From Candidatus Saccharimonadota bacterium (lineage in GTDB: Bacteria > Patescibacteriota > Saccharimonadia > Saccharimonadales > Saccharimonadaceae), in NCBI GenBank assembly GCA_028286285.1, contig JAQBRV010000004.1, forward strand, positions 1 to 64,000: a stretch of DNA of 64,000 bases, given 5' to 3'. The position numbers and the translations under genes are program-made. Under the pieces are notes generated by a model. The model was not told the DNA's origin and made no database searches. It was given only the letters and a program-made list of their open reading frames with translations. Shown here piece by piece: positions 57,256-64,000 of this stretch; position 1 is the first letter of the stretch; the number at the start of each line of letters is the position of its first letter.

Positions 57256-58740
57256 ATGAATACCGCCCTCGAAGCCAAACTAAAAGATTTGCCACGCACG
57301 CCAGGTGTCTATTTCCATAAGAATGCATCGGGCGAGATTATATATGTTGGTAAGGCGGCCATGCTGAGGAATCGGGTGCGTCAATATTTTCAGAGCACAC
57401 GAGATATGGATGTAAAAACGCGCGCTTTAGTTGCCGAAATCCATGATACGGACTGGGTTGAGACTGAGAGCGAGATTGACGCTCTGTTTTTAGAAAGTGA
57501 AATGGTGAAGCGCTACATGCCGCGCTTTAACATTTTGCTGCGTGATGATAAATCGCAATTATTTGTCCGGATAGATATGAACAACGAATGGCCGTATGTC
57601 TGTTTTACCCGCAATCCGGCCGATGACGGCGCCGATTATTACGGCCCATACTACAACGGCTACGCTGTAAAGAAAGCGTTCCGATATCTTCGGAAAGTCT
57701 TCCCCTACTATACGAAACCACCTAAAGATCACCATGCTGATCTGGATGTTCATCTAGGTCTATCACCCTCACCGCTACTGACTTCCGAAGAGTATAAAAC
57801 CATCTTGCGCAAACTCGTCCGCTACTTAAAAGGTGGGCGCAAGGCGTTGGCAATTGAACTCGAGAAAGAAATGCGACTGGCGGCACGACTACATGATTTC
57901 GAAGCCGCGGCTGATCTTCGCAATAAACTCTCCAATCTACGTGAGCTACAACGACGGATTATGTTTGGCGACAAAGAGTTCTTGGATATTAGTAAGGACA
58001 AAGCGTTGAGCGATCTCAAGGAGCTTCTGGGACTTTCTAAAATTTCAGCTCGAATTGAAGGCTATGACATCTCGCATATGAGCGGTACTAACGTCGTCGC
58101 TAGCCAAGTGGTCTTCATCAATGGAACCAGCAGCCGTAGTGATTATCGTAAATATAAAACGAAAATTGAACACAACGACGATTTCTATAATATGAACGAA
58201 ACAATCACCCGCCGTCTGAGCGACAAAAATCTAAAAGCATGGGGAATGCCAGATCTCATGCTGATCGATGGTGGTAAAGGCCAGCTCGATGCGGCATTAA
58301 AAGCCAGGGAGATGCGCGGCGTAAGTGACCTCCCATTTATCGGGCTTGCTAAACGCGAAGAGCAAATCGTGATTGACCATGAGCGATCGGGCGTCACGCT
58401 CAACAAAGAGAAGCTGCAACAATTGGAAGGCTATGCCACCCACTCGGATGCTTTCACGCTCGTCAATCTGCCACACAGTTCTCACATTGTGAAGTTACTG
58501 CAGCGCATTAGAGACGAATCTCATCGTTTTGCCGTCAGTTACCACACTGTTTTAAAGCGAAACAAACAGACTGCTAGTAGCCTGGAAGAAATTCCCGGCA
58601 TCGGGCCGGCCACGCGTAGAAAGCTCATAAAGACATTTGGCAGCTTGCGGAATGTCAATACGGCCTCGATGGATGATCTAGTCGCAGCGGTCGGTGCCGT
58701 GAGAGCCCAAACACTGTCCAAATATTTGCCGCTCACATGA
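57256..58740 (+). CDS. uvrC: Excinuclease ABC subunit C, short form
   Basis: The dual-incision nuclease of excision repair. The N-terminal GIY-YIG domain is seen as TPGVYFHKNASGEIIYVGKA with RVRQYF. A UVR/UvrB-binding motif (RLAARLHDFEAAADLRNKL) is near residue 210. The RNase H-like C-terminal nuclease domain shows ARIEGYDISHMSGTNVVAS (Asp) and PDLMLIDGGKGQLDAAL (Asp), with the late His. A tandem helix-hairpin-helix tail ends the protein (EEIPGIGPATRRKLIKTFGS). At 494 residues it is about 100 shorter than E. coli UvrC, mainly between the N-terminal and nuclease domains. Both catalytic centres are kept. Confidence 0.96.
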   Translation: MNTALEAKLKDLPRTPGVYFHKNASGEIIYVGKAAMLRNRVRQYFQSTRDMDVKTRALVAEIHDTDWVETESEIDALFLESEMVKRYMPRFNILLRDDKSQLFVRIDMNNEWPYVCFTRNPADDGADYYGPYYNGYAVKKAFRYLRKVFPYYTKPPKDHHADLDVHLGLSPSPLLTSEEYKTILRKLVRYLKGGRKALAIELEKEMRLAARLHDFEAAADLRNKLSNLRELQRRIMFGDKEFLDISKDKALSDLKELLGLSKISARIEGYDISHMSGTNVVASQVVFINGTSSRSDYRKYKTKIEHNDDFYNMNETITRRLSDKNLKAWGMPDLMLIDGGKGQLDAALKAREMRGVSDLPFIGLAKREEQIVIDHERSGVTLNKEKLQQLEGYATHSDAFTLVNLPHSSHIVKLLQRIRDESHRFAVSYHTVLKRNKQTASSLEEIPGIGPATRRKLIKTFGSLRNVNTASMDDLVAAVGAVRAQTLSKYLPLT

Positions 58741-58778
58741 CGCTTATGGTATAGTCGCAGGTAAAGGATTTATCGCAT

Positions 58779-60368
58779 ATGCTTGGAATTAGGATAAGAA
58801 ATAACGGCTTCACTATCGTTGAGCTGACTGTAGTAATTGCTGTAATAGGTATTCTAGCTGCGATAAGTGTTGTCGGATATGGTAGCTGGCGAACCGGCGT
58901 TGCCAAGGCCGAGGTGCAGTCGGATTTGAAGCAAGTGGCTGCAGTCATGGAAAGTGCACGAAACTTTAACAATACGTACCCGCTTTCGATCCCGACCAGT
59001 TTTACGAGTACACCAACTGTTACCGTTACCTATACATCCGGTGATGCTACTAGTTTTTGTATTGATGGCGTGTCGATCCCTGTCCCTACGGTTGCGTACT
59101 TTGTTTCCTCGAGTGATAAAGTACCAATCTTGGGTACGTGTGTGGGTGGTCCCGGGGCTCTTCCTAGTGGTGGCGGGGGCGGCGGTGTTGCAGCAATCAC
59201 AAGCATGTACGATCACACATGTGCAGTATCAACTACCAGTCTTGGATATTGCTGGGGTAGCAACGATTGGGGTGAAATAGGGAATAATCAACTTAGTACG
59301 AATGCACTGACTCCCCAAGCTGTTTCGACAGCAGGTGTTCTGTCGGGTAAAACCATCAAACAGCTTAGCGCGGGGGCAAGCGATACATGTGCAGTCGCCT
59401 CCGACAATCTGGCGTATTGCTGGGGCTACAATATTGCAAGACAGTTAGGCAACCAACCTCTCGGATTTTATGGCTATTCTGCAGCCCCAGTCAGTGTCAC
59501 GATGGCGGGCGGTTTGTCAGGTAAGACAATCAAGCAGGTGACGACGGGATCAGGACATAGCTGTGCCATCGCTTCTGATAATAATGCATATTGTTGGGGT
59601 TGGACCGCTTATGGTCAACTCGGGGATGGATCAGCATTGGCTGGCTCGCCAAATAGTGGCGATAATGCTCAGAGTTCCCAGGTAGTCGCTGTCTCAGCCT
59701 CGGGAGTTCTGTCGGGTAAGACAATTAAACAGATTGTTGCGGGGTACAATCATACCTGCGCCATTGCCTCTGACAACAACGCGTATTGTTGGGGAAAAAA
59801 TAATAGTGGGCAACTGGGGGCTGGCTATACGAGCAGTGGCTCAAACGTACCTGTCGCGGTCTCAACATCAGGTGTGCTATCGGGCAAGACAATTAAGCAA
59901 ATTGCGGCCAACGCGTTCAATACCTGTGCCATCGCCTCTGACGATCAAGCTTACTGCTGGGGACAGGGTTCCCTCTTTCAACTAGGTAACAACTCTTCCT
60001 CAGATTCAAACGTACCTGTCGCGGTCTCAACATCAGGTGTGCTATCGGGCAAGACAATTAAGCAGATCGCGGCAGGTAATACGCACACCTGTGTTATTGC
60101 TTCCGACGACAAAGCATATTGTTGGGGGGCAAATGGGTCAGGTCAATTGGGTAGTTCAGGTGCCGGGTTCAGCCCTGTCGCAGTGGATACATCGGGTGCT
60201 CTATCAGGTAGAACGCTATCATCAATCAGTACGGGGGACAGTTTTACCTGCGCTCTGGATTCGACAACCAGCGCCTATTGTTGGGGTAGCAGCAGCTTGG
60301 GGAAGATTGGTGATAATCAGGCGACCTCTAATCCGACAGTACCTGTCGCTGTCTCATCGCCATTCTAA
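58779..60368 (+). CDS. Type IV pilin fused to seven RCC1-like propeller blades
   Basis: A 529-residue protein. The prepilin signal MLGIRIRNNG is followed by FTIVELTVVIAVIGILAAIS (cut after Gly10, Glu at +5). A pilin-like helix and small domain to ~residue 125 and a GGGGGG linker come next. Then come seven repeats of ~50 residues, each with a TCA-x-AS...YCWG...QLG core and typical RCC1 spacing. Seven is the blade number of RCC1 propellers. Every blade holds a Cys pair that may form a stabilising disulfide outside the cell. Two blades are nearly identical in DNA, so expansion is recent. It is likely a pilus-tip adhesin. A ribosome site AAAGGA lies 10 bases upstream. Confidence 0.88.
   Translation: MLGIRIRNNGFTIVELTVVIAVIGILAAISVVGYGSWRTGVAKAEVQSDLKQVAAVMESARNFNNTYPLSIPTSFTSTPTVTVTYTSGDATSFCIDGVSIPVPTVAYFVSSSDKVPILGTCVGGPGALPSGGGGGGVAAITSMYDHTCAVSTTSLGYCWGSNDWGEIGNNQLSTNALTPQAVSTAGVLSGKTIKQLSAGASDTCAVASDNLAYCWGYNIARQLGNQPLGFYGYSAAPVSVTMAGGLSGKTIKQVTTGSGHSCAIASDNNAYCWGWTAYGQLGDGSALAGSPNSGDNAQSSQVVAVSASGVLSGKTIKQIVAGYNHTCAIASDNNAYCWGKNNSGQLGAGYTSSGSNVPVAVSTSGVLSGKTIKQIAANAFNTCAIASDDQAYCWGQGSLFQLGNNSSSDSNVPVAVSTSGVLSGKTIKQIAAGNTHTCVIASDDKAYCWGANGSGQLGSSGAGFSPVAVDTSGALSGRTLSSISTGDSFTCALDSTTSAYCWGSSSLGKIGDNQATSNPTVPVAVSSPF
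59841..59899 (+). repeat. 59-bp exact direct repeat, copy 1 (blade duplication)
   Basis: Identical to 60006-60064. The 165-bp offset equals 55 codons, so it keeps frame and blade spacing. Confidence 0.9.
60006..60064 (+). repeat. 59-bp exact direct repeat, copy 2 (blade duplication)
   Basis: Identical to 59841-59899. It marks a recent in-frame duplication or gene conversion between RCC1 blades. Confidence 0.9.
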
Positions 60369-60433
60369 GCTTATTCACTGACCGATAGGGGGAACTGTTG
60401 AGTAAGCATACTATATATCGTATAGTCTAGAGA

Positions 60434-61639
60434 ATGAAGTCAAGCTTTTTTCTGGCGAATAGAAAATCCTTAGCAAGTACTCTTGACGGCGGGTTGGTTG
60501 TGCTATCTGCTAATTCGCAAATGCAGCGCGGCAACGACGCTGCATTTGCATTTGAACAAGAATCTAACTTTTGGTACTTGTGTGGCATTGAAGAGTCAGA
60601 TTGGTGGTTGATTGTCGATGGAACTCGAGGTAAAAGCTGGTTAGTCGCGCCAGAGGTAGATAGCGTCCATCAGACATTTGAAGGTAGCTTGCCCCATGAT
60701 GAGGCACTAAAAATAAGTGGTGCAAATGATGTGATATCTCGTGATGATGCGTTGAAGTTGCTTCGTGAACTTGCCAAGAAACATAGCGTTGTCTACACGC
60801 TCGGAGAACATCCTCAAAAAGACCATTTTAGTTTTGTCGAGAACCCTGCTCAAAAGAAACTGACAGCTGTTCTTGAACGTACTTTCAGCGCGGTGCAAGA
60901 TTGTCGAAGAGAGTTAGCCCAGCTGCGGGCGATCAAGCAGCCGGAAGAAATTGCGGCTATGAAAAAGGCTATTCGGCTGACCACCCAAGCATTTACGTTC
61001 GTAAAAGAGAAACTGCCCGAGTTGAAATATGAATATGAAGTCGAAGCAGAATTTGATTATTACTTCAAACAACACGGTGCATCACACGCCTACGACCCAA
61101 TTGTGGCACACGGCAAGCACGCTTGTACGCTGCACTACGCGAAGAACGACGCCAAGCTCAAGAAAAACACCCTCCTTCTGATGGACATCGGTGCGCGTTA
61201 CGGCGGCTACTCGGCCGACGTTACTCGTACCCATGCGCTGGGTACACCAACCAGACGACAGGTGGAAATTCATGCCGCCGTGGAGCAAGCCCACCGGGAG
61301 ATTGTTCAACTCCTCAAACCAGGGCTAACAATCAGCAGCTACCATGCAAAAGTTGAAGACAGCATGAAACGAGTTCTAGTTAGGATCGGACTCTTGAAAG
61401 ATCTGCAGGATGAGGCTACCTACCGTATGTATTTCCCCCACGCCATCAGTCATGGGCTCGGAATTGACACCCATGACCCGCTGGGCGCCCCCGAGGTGTT
61501 TTTAGAGGGAATGGTGCTGACGGTGGAGCCGGGCATCTATATTCCAAAAGAGGGGATTGGCGTCCGCATCGAGGACGATATTTTGATTACCAAAACTGGT
61601 CACGACAATCTCAGCGGTCGTCTGTCGACGGGGCTATAA
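60434..61639 (+). CDS. pepP: Xaa-Pro aminopeptidase
   Basis: A 401-residue metallopeptidase removing N-terminal residues before proline. The AMP_N domain (~1-140; NSQMQRGNDAAFAFEQESNF, FWYLCGIEE) is followed by the M24 pita-bread fold. Metal ligands lie in LMDIGARYGGYSADVTRTHA (two Asp), SHGLGIDTHDP (His), LTVEPGIYIP (Glu) and GVRIEDDILIT (Glu). It recycles peptides in the cytoplasm. It fits a cell that imports oligopeptides, given the OppA-type protein at 62308. TATAGT lies 7 bases before the ATG. Confidence 0.95.
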   Translation: MKSSFFLANRKSLASTLDGGLVVLSANSQMQRGNDAAFAFEQESNFWYLCGIEESDWWLIVDGTRGKSWLVAPEVDSVHQTFEGSLPHDEALKISGANDVISRDDALKLLRELAKKHSVVYTLGEHPQKDHFSFVENPAQKKLTAVLERTFSAVQDCRRELAQLRAIKQPEEIAAMKKAIRLTTQAFTFVKEKLPELKYEYEVEAEFDYYFKQHGASHAYDPIVAHGKHACTLHYAKNDAKLKKNTLLLMDIGARYGGYSADVTRTHALGTPTRRQVEIHAAVEQAHREIVQLLKPGLTISSYHAKVEDSMKRVLVRIGLLKDLQDEATYRMYFPHAISHGLGIDTHDPLGAPEVFLEGMVLTVEPGIYIPKEGIGVRIEDDILITKTGHDNLSGRLSTGL

Positions 61640-61672
61640 CGTCAACGAATATGGTATACTGAAGATACATTT

Positions 61673-62068
61673 ATGAAAAAACAATTTACCGTTTTTCTTT
61701 TCAGATGGTTACTTAATTCGTTTGGTCTCTGGCTGTTCGTCAGACTATTTGGCACCGGCTATAGCGACGAGCTGATCAATAGTAGCGCCTGGGTATTTCT
61801 ACTCGCCGGCCTTATCTTTTCGGTCGTGAACGCCATCCTTAGGCCGATTGTCGTCATTCTGTCGCTACCAGCCATCCTGCTGACGCTTGGCCTCTTTACT
61901 CTTATCGTCAATGGCTTAATGGTCTATGTATCACTCAGCCTGGCACCCGGTCTCAAGATGACATTTGTCTACTCGATCCTTACGGGAATCGTGCTCAGTC
62001 TGCTAAACTATATAGTAAATAGTCTGATTGAATCTCGTCGAGAGACCCTGCAAGGAGAAAAACAATGA
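61673..62068 (+). CDS. YvlD-like (phage holin family 4) membrane protein
   Basis: A 131-residue protein with four transmembrane helices. VNAILRPIVVILSLPAILLT and LGLFTLIVNGLMVYVSLSLA form the core signature of the family often labelled mycobacterial phage holin 4 or YvlD. Members are chromosomal and of unknown role; some respond to envelope stress. The cytoplasmic end is basic (SRRETLQGEKQ). TATACT lies 12 bases before the ATG. It overlaps secG by 4 bases, so the two are cotranscribed. Confidence 0.9.
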   Translation: MKKQFTVFLFRWLLNSFGLWLFVRLFGTGYSDELINSSAWVFLLAGLIFSVVNAILRPIVVILSLPAILLTLGLFTLIVNGLMVYVSLSLAPGLKMTFVYSILTGIVLSLLNYIVNSLIESRRETLQGEKQ

Positions 62069-62295
62069 ACATCGATATTATTCTGCAAATAGCGACCGTT
62101 GGTTCGGGTGTTTTGATGGTTCTTTGTATTCTTTTACAGCAACGAGGAGCTAGCCTCGGGGCTGGATTCGGTAGTTCAGGCGAATTGTTTACGACCCGTC
62201 GCGGCTTTGACAAAAACTTATTTGAAACCACGATTATCCTAGCGGTGATCTTTATCGTCTCTATTTTGGCTGGTTTACTCCTGCCAAACGCGTAA
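62065..62295 (+). CDS. secG: Preprotein translocase subunit SecG
   Basis: A 76-residue protein with two transmembrane helices (IILQIATVGSGVLMVLCILL and TTIILAVIFIVSILAGLLLP) joined by the glycine-rich SecG loop QQRGASLGAGFGSSGELFTTRRG. SecG assists SecYEA in protein export, needed here for the many surface proteins. The start overlaps the YvlD-like gene (ATGA), and the gene lies 12 bases before the substrate-binding protein. Confidence 0.93.
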   Translation: MNIDIILQIATVGSGVLMVLCILLQQRGASLGAGFGSSGELFTTRRGFDKNLFETTIILAVIFIVSILAGLLLPNA

Positions 62296-62307
62296 GGATA
62301 GGAGATT

Positions 62308-64000
62308 ATGGACGACGACAAAAATAGTTGGCGCAAATTTCAACGGCCGAGCTTCAATAGTAAGTCGGTGGCAAAACGCGCCAAAAAAGCTGAATCAGCA
62401 ACTATCCGTCACGCCCGCAAATTTATTTCTAAGCGGCTCGATAATGTTCTTGAGGTGCGCCGTCATGTCGCCATCTGGCTCGGTGGCGTCGCTGTCCTCA
62501 TCATGACAGTGGGGTTGCAGCTGGTCTGGTCGCAAACAAGCTACACCACTGAGACGGGGGCGAATGGTGGCGTTTATGCCGAGGCGACACTGGGTGAGGT
62601 TAACACACTGAACCCCCTTTACGCTTCTACAAACTCCGAACGGTCGGCTCGCCGTCTCATCTTTTCGTCATTGTTAACGTACGATACGTCCGGTCATCTC
62701 AATATGGATGTAGCAAAGAGCCTGGCGATAGATCCCCAAGGTACGACCTATACGGTCACACTTAAGGACGGTATCAAATGGCATGACGGCACCAATCTTA
62801 CTGTCCAGGATGTAGCGTTTACGATTAATCTGATTAAGAATCCTGATACCCGCTCCTCGCTCCGGCCAGAATGGCAAGACGTAGTAGTTACGGTTCCTGA
62901 TGACAAGACGATAGTCTTTACTTTGCCCTCATATGCACCATTTCCGCACGCTCTGACATTTCCTATTCTCCCAAAACATGAGTTGGCTGATGTTCCACCG
63001 GCAAACTTACGAGAAAATGCATTTAGCGTGAACCCAATCGGCAGTGGCCCATTTGCGGTTCGTTTGTTACAATCTGCCTCAGATCACAAAATCGTCAACA
63101 TGACGGCATTCCAGCACTATTTCAAAGGGAGACCGAAACTAGATCGTTTCGAGATTCACGCATTTGGATCGTATGCAAAAGTTGAAGCAGCGCTTCGGTC
63201 GGGTCAGGTAACAGCCGCTATACTGTCAGACGCCAGCTGGCTGAGTAAAGCGACAAGTTATACATCGAAGAATGCTGCCGTCAACAATGGGGTTTATGCT
63301 TTACTAAACACAGCTCAACCTCACTTGAGGGATCTGGCGGTGCGTCAAGCTTTGCAGCGTGGGCTCAATGTCGAGAAGTTACGCCAGACTGTCGCACCTG
63401 GTCAGTATCCGCTTGATCTGCCGTTTGTGCGCGGACAACTGCAAGATGACGGGACGCTGAAAGCTGCATCATACGATCCTGCCGAAGCAGGACGGCTACT
63501 TGATAGCGCTGGCTGGAAACTGGATGGCGCGGTTCGCAAGAAAGATGGGCAGCCATTGACCCTCAGCCTCGTCACGACTGATAATATCGAGTATAAAAAA
63601 TCAATCGAGTTTATGAAAAAAGATTGGCAAGCACTCGGTGTCGAGACAAACGTCACTGTGGTTAACATCGGTGATCCCCGCGAAGACTTTACTCAAAACG
63701 TATTGCAACCACGCGCTTACGATGTGTTGGTGTACGAGCTCGAGATTGGCGCTGATCCCGATGTGTATGCCTATTGGCATTCATCACAAAGCACACCCCG
63801 AGGACTCAACTTATCTATGTATGCTAATGGGGTCGCCGATGATGCTCTAACGAGTGCCAGGGCACGCATCGAACCAAGTCTGCGCGCTCTCAAATACAAA
63901 GCCTTTGCCAAGCAGTGGCTGAGCGATGTTCCTGCTATCGGACTCTTCCAGTCAAATATAAAATATGTCTCACGCCAGCAATCAACCGCTCTTGAGCCTG
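62308..64000 (+). CDS. Membrane-anchored oligopeptide-binding protein (OppA family), cut by window end
   Basis: The visible 564 codons run off the window without a stop. GGAG lies upstream of the ATG. A basic cytoplasmic N-terminus (~1-50) is followed by one transmembrane helix (HVAIWLGGVAVLIMTVGLQLV) in place of a lipoprotein signal. Then comes the family 5 solute-binding domain: GGVYAEATLGEVNTLNPLY, YTVTLKDGIKWHDGTNLTVQ with DVAFTI, PIGSGPFAVRLL, LRDLAVRQALQRGLNVEKL and WQALGVETNVTVVNI. It captures peptides or similar solutes for an ABC importer; permease genes are not seen but may lie downstream. Together with pepP it points to peptide scavenging. Confidence 0.93.
   Translation, partial: MDDDKNSWRKFQRPSFNSKSVAKRAKKAESATIRHARKFISKRLDNVLEVRRHVAIWLGGVAVLIMTVGLQLVWSQTSYTTETGANGGVYAEATLGEVNTLNPLYASTNSERSARRLIFSSLLTYDTSGHLNMDVAKSLAIDPQGTTYTVTLKDGIKWHDGTNLTVQDVAFTINLIKNPDTRSSLRPEWQDVVVTVPDDKTIVFTLPSYAPFPHALTFPILPKHELADVPPANLRENAFSVNPIGSGPFAVRLLQSASDHKIVNMTAFQHYFKGRPKLDRFEIHAFGSYAKVEAALRSGQVTAAILSDASWLSKATSYTSKNAAVNNGVYALLNTAQPHLRDLAVRQALQRGLNVEKLRQTVAPGQYPLDLPFVRGQLQDDGTLKAASYDPAEAGRLLDSAGWKLDGAVRKKDGQPLTLSLVTTDNIEYKKSIEFMKKDWQALGVETNVTVVNIGDPREDFTQNVLQPRAYDVLVYELEIGADPDVYAYWHSSQSTPRGLNLSMYANGVADDALTSARARIEPSLRALKYKAFAKQWLSDVPAIGLFQSNIKYVSRQQSTALEP

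Noticed and set aside
60369-60407. Hairpin GCTTATTCA/TGAGTAAGC after the pilin-RCC1 gene as terminator
   Set aside because: Stem is weak with a 21-base loop and no T tract follows, so I do not call a terminator.
1-64000. CRISPR arrays, insertion sequences and rRNA genes
   Set aside because: No regularly spaced repeats, no transposase or integrase ORF and no rRNA sequence were recognised in the window.
1-64000. Recoding of UGA as glycine, as in Gracilibacteria
   Set aside because: Several genes end naturally at TGA (for example the cysteine desulfurase and uvrC) with neighbours starting there, and no in-frame TGA interrupts conserved domains.

Overview
The window looks like a chromosomal segment of a Candidatus Saccharibacteria (TM7)-type member of the Candidate Phyla Radiation. 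I infer this from several things: several type IV prepilins, LPETG-tailed surface proteins, a shortened alanyl-tRNA synthetase, an Rpf-like muralytic enzyme, an FtsA-like/ruvX/mltG operon, tight gene packing, and TGA used as an ordinary stop codon, which argues against the Gracilibacteria/Absconditabacteria code. The assignment is an inference, because no rRNA is present to confirm it. A recurring feature is a -10 hexamer (TATAAT or a close relative) only 6 to 12 bases before the start codon, so many mRNAs here are probably leaderless.

Layout. 1-2.2 kb: minus-strand minor-pilin operon, including a pilin with a fibronectin-III tail. 2.2-5.9 kb: murB, tRNA-Arg, a DUF1801 gene, tRNA-Lys, a DUF5684 membrane protein, folD and a stand-alone receiver. 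5.9-11.3 kb: a small membrane protein, then an AT-richer block with a pyruvoyl-dependent arginine decarboxylase coupled to two GNAT-like transferases, then a histidine kinase. 11.3-16.0 kb: an accessory region. It holds two LPETG proteins, a GC-rich secreted-protein gene flanked by 15-bp inverted repeats, structured non-coding DNA, tRNA-Glu with partial copies of its 3' end (attachment-site-like), and a GC-rich two-gene cassette. 16.0-20.3 kb: a GH5 glucanase-like enzyme, pgk, tpiA and a membrane-anchored protein. 20.3-26.7 kb: uvrD/pcrA, an Rpf/G5 protein, ksgA, metG, tatD. 26.8-33.2 kb: two unknown proteins, cysteine desulfurase, DUF218, mnmA, alaS and an unknown protein. 33.3-39.2 kb: an FtsA-like gene, a baseplate-J-like membrane protein, ruvX, mltG, and a LysM-CHAP hydrolase behind a long structured leader. 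39.2-53.6 kb: obgE, a DUF475/TerC-like gene, exonuclease I, uvrA, a DedA gene, ribosomal protein L25, an HD hydrolase, an ABC exporter, trhO, an MFS transporter and DUF1697. 53.6-56.5 kb: an FMN-binding protein, ApbE and an NqrB-like/ferredoxin-reductase fusion, forming a predicted flavin-based transmembrane electron-transfer module. 56.5-64 kb: a VIT-family transporter, uvrC, a pilin fused to a seven-blade RCC1 propeller, pepP, a YvlD-like protein, secG and a truncated oligopeptide-binding protein.

How the genes fit together. Cell-surface functions dominate: pili with adhesin-like tails, sortase-type proteins, and peptidoglycan enzymes (murB, mltG, Rpf, LysM-CHAP). These suit an organism living attached to another bacterium. 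Lower glycolysis (pgk, tpiA), C1 folate metabolism (folD), tRNA modification (cysteine desulfurase with mnmA, trhO) and excision repair (uvrA, uvrC, a UvrD-family helicase) provide housekeeping. The most unusual candidates are the arginine decarboxylase/transferase operon, the pilin-propeller fusion, the flavin module, the foreign-looking tRNA-Glu region and the structured leader before the LysM-CHAP gene.
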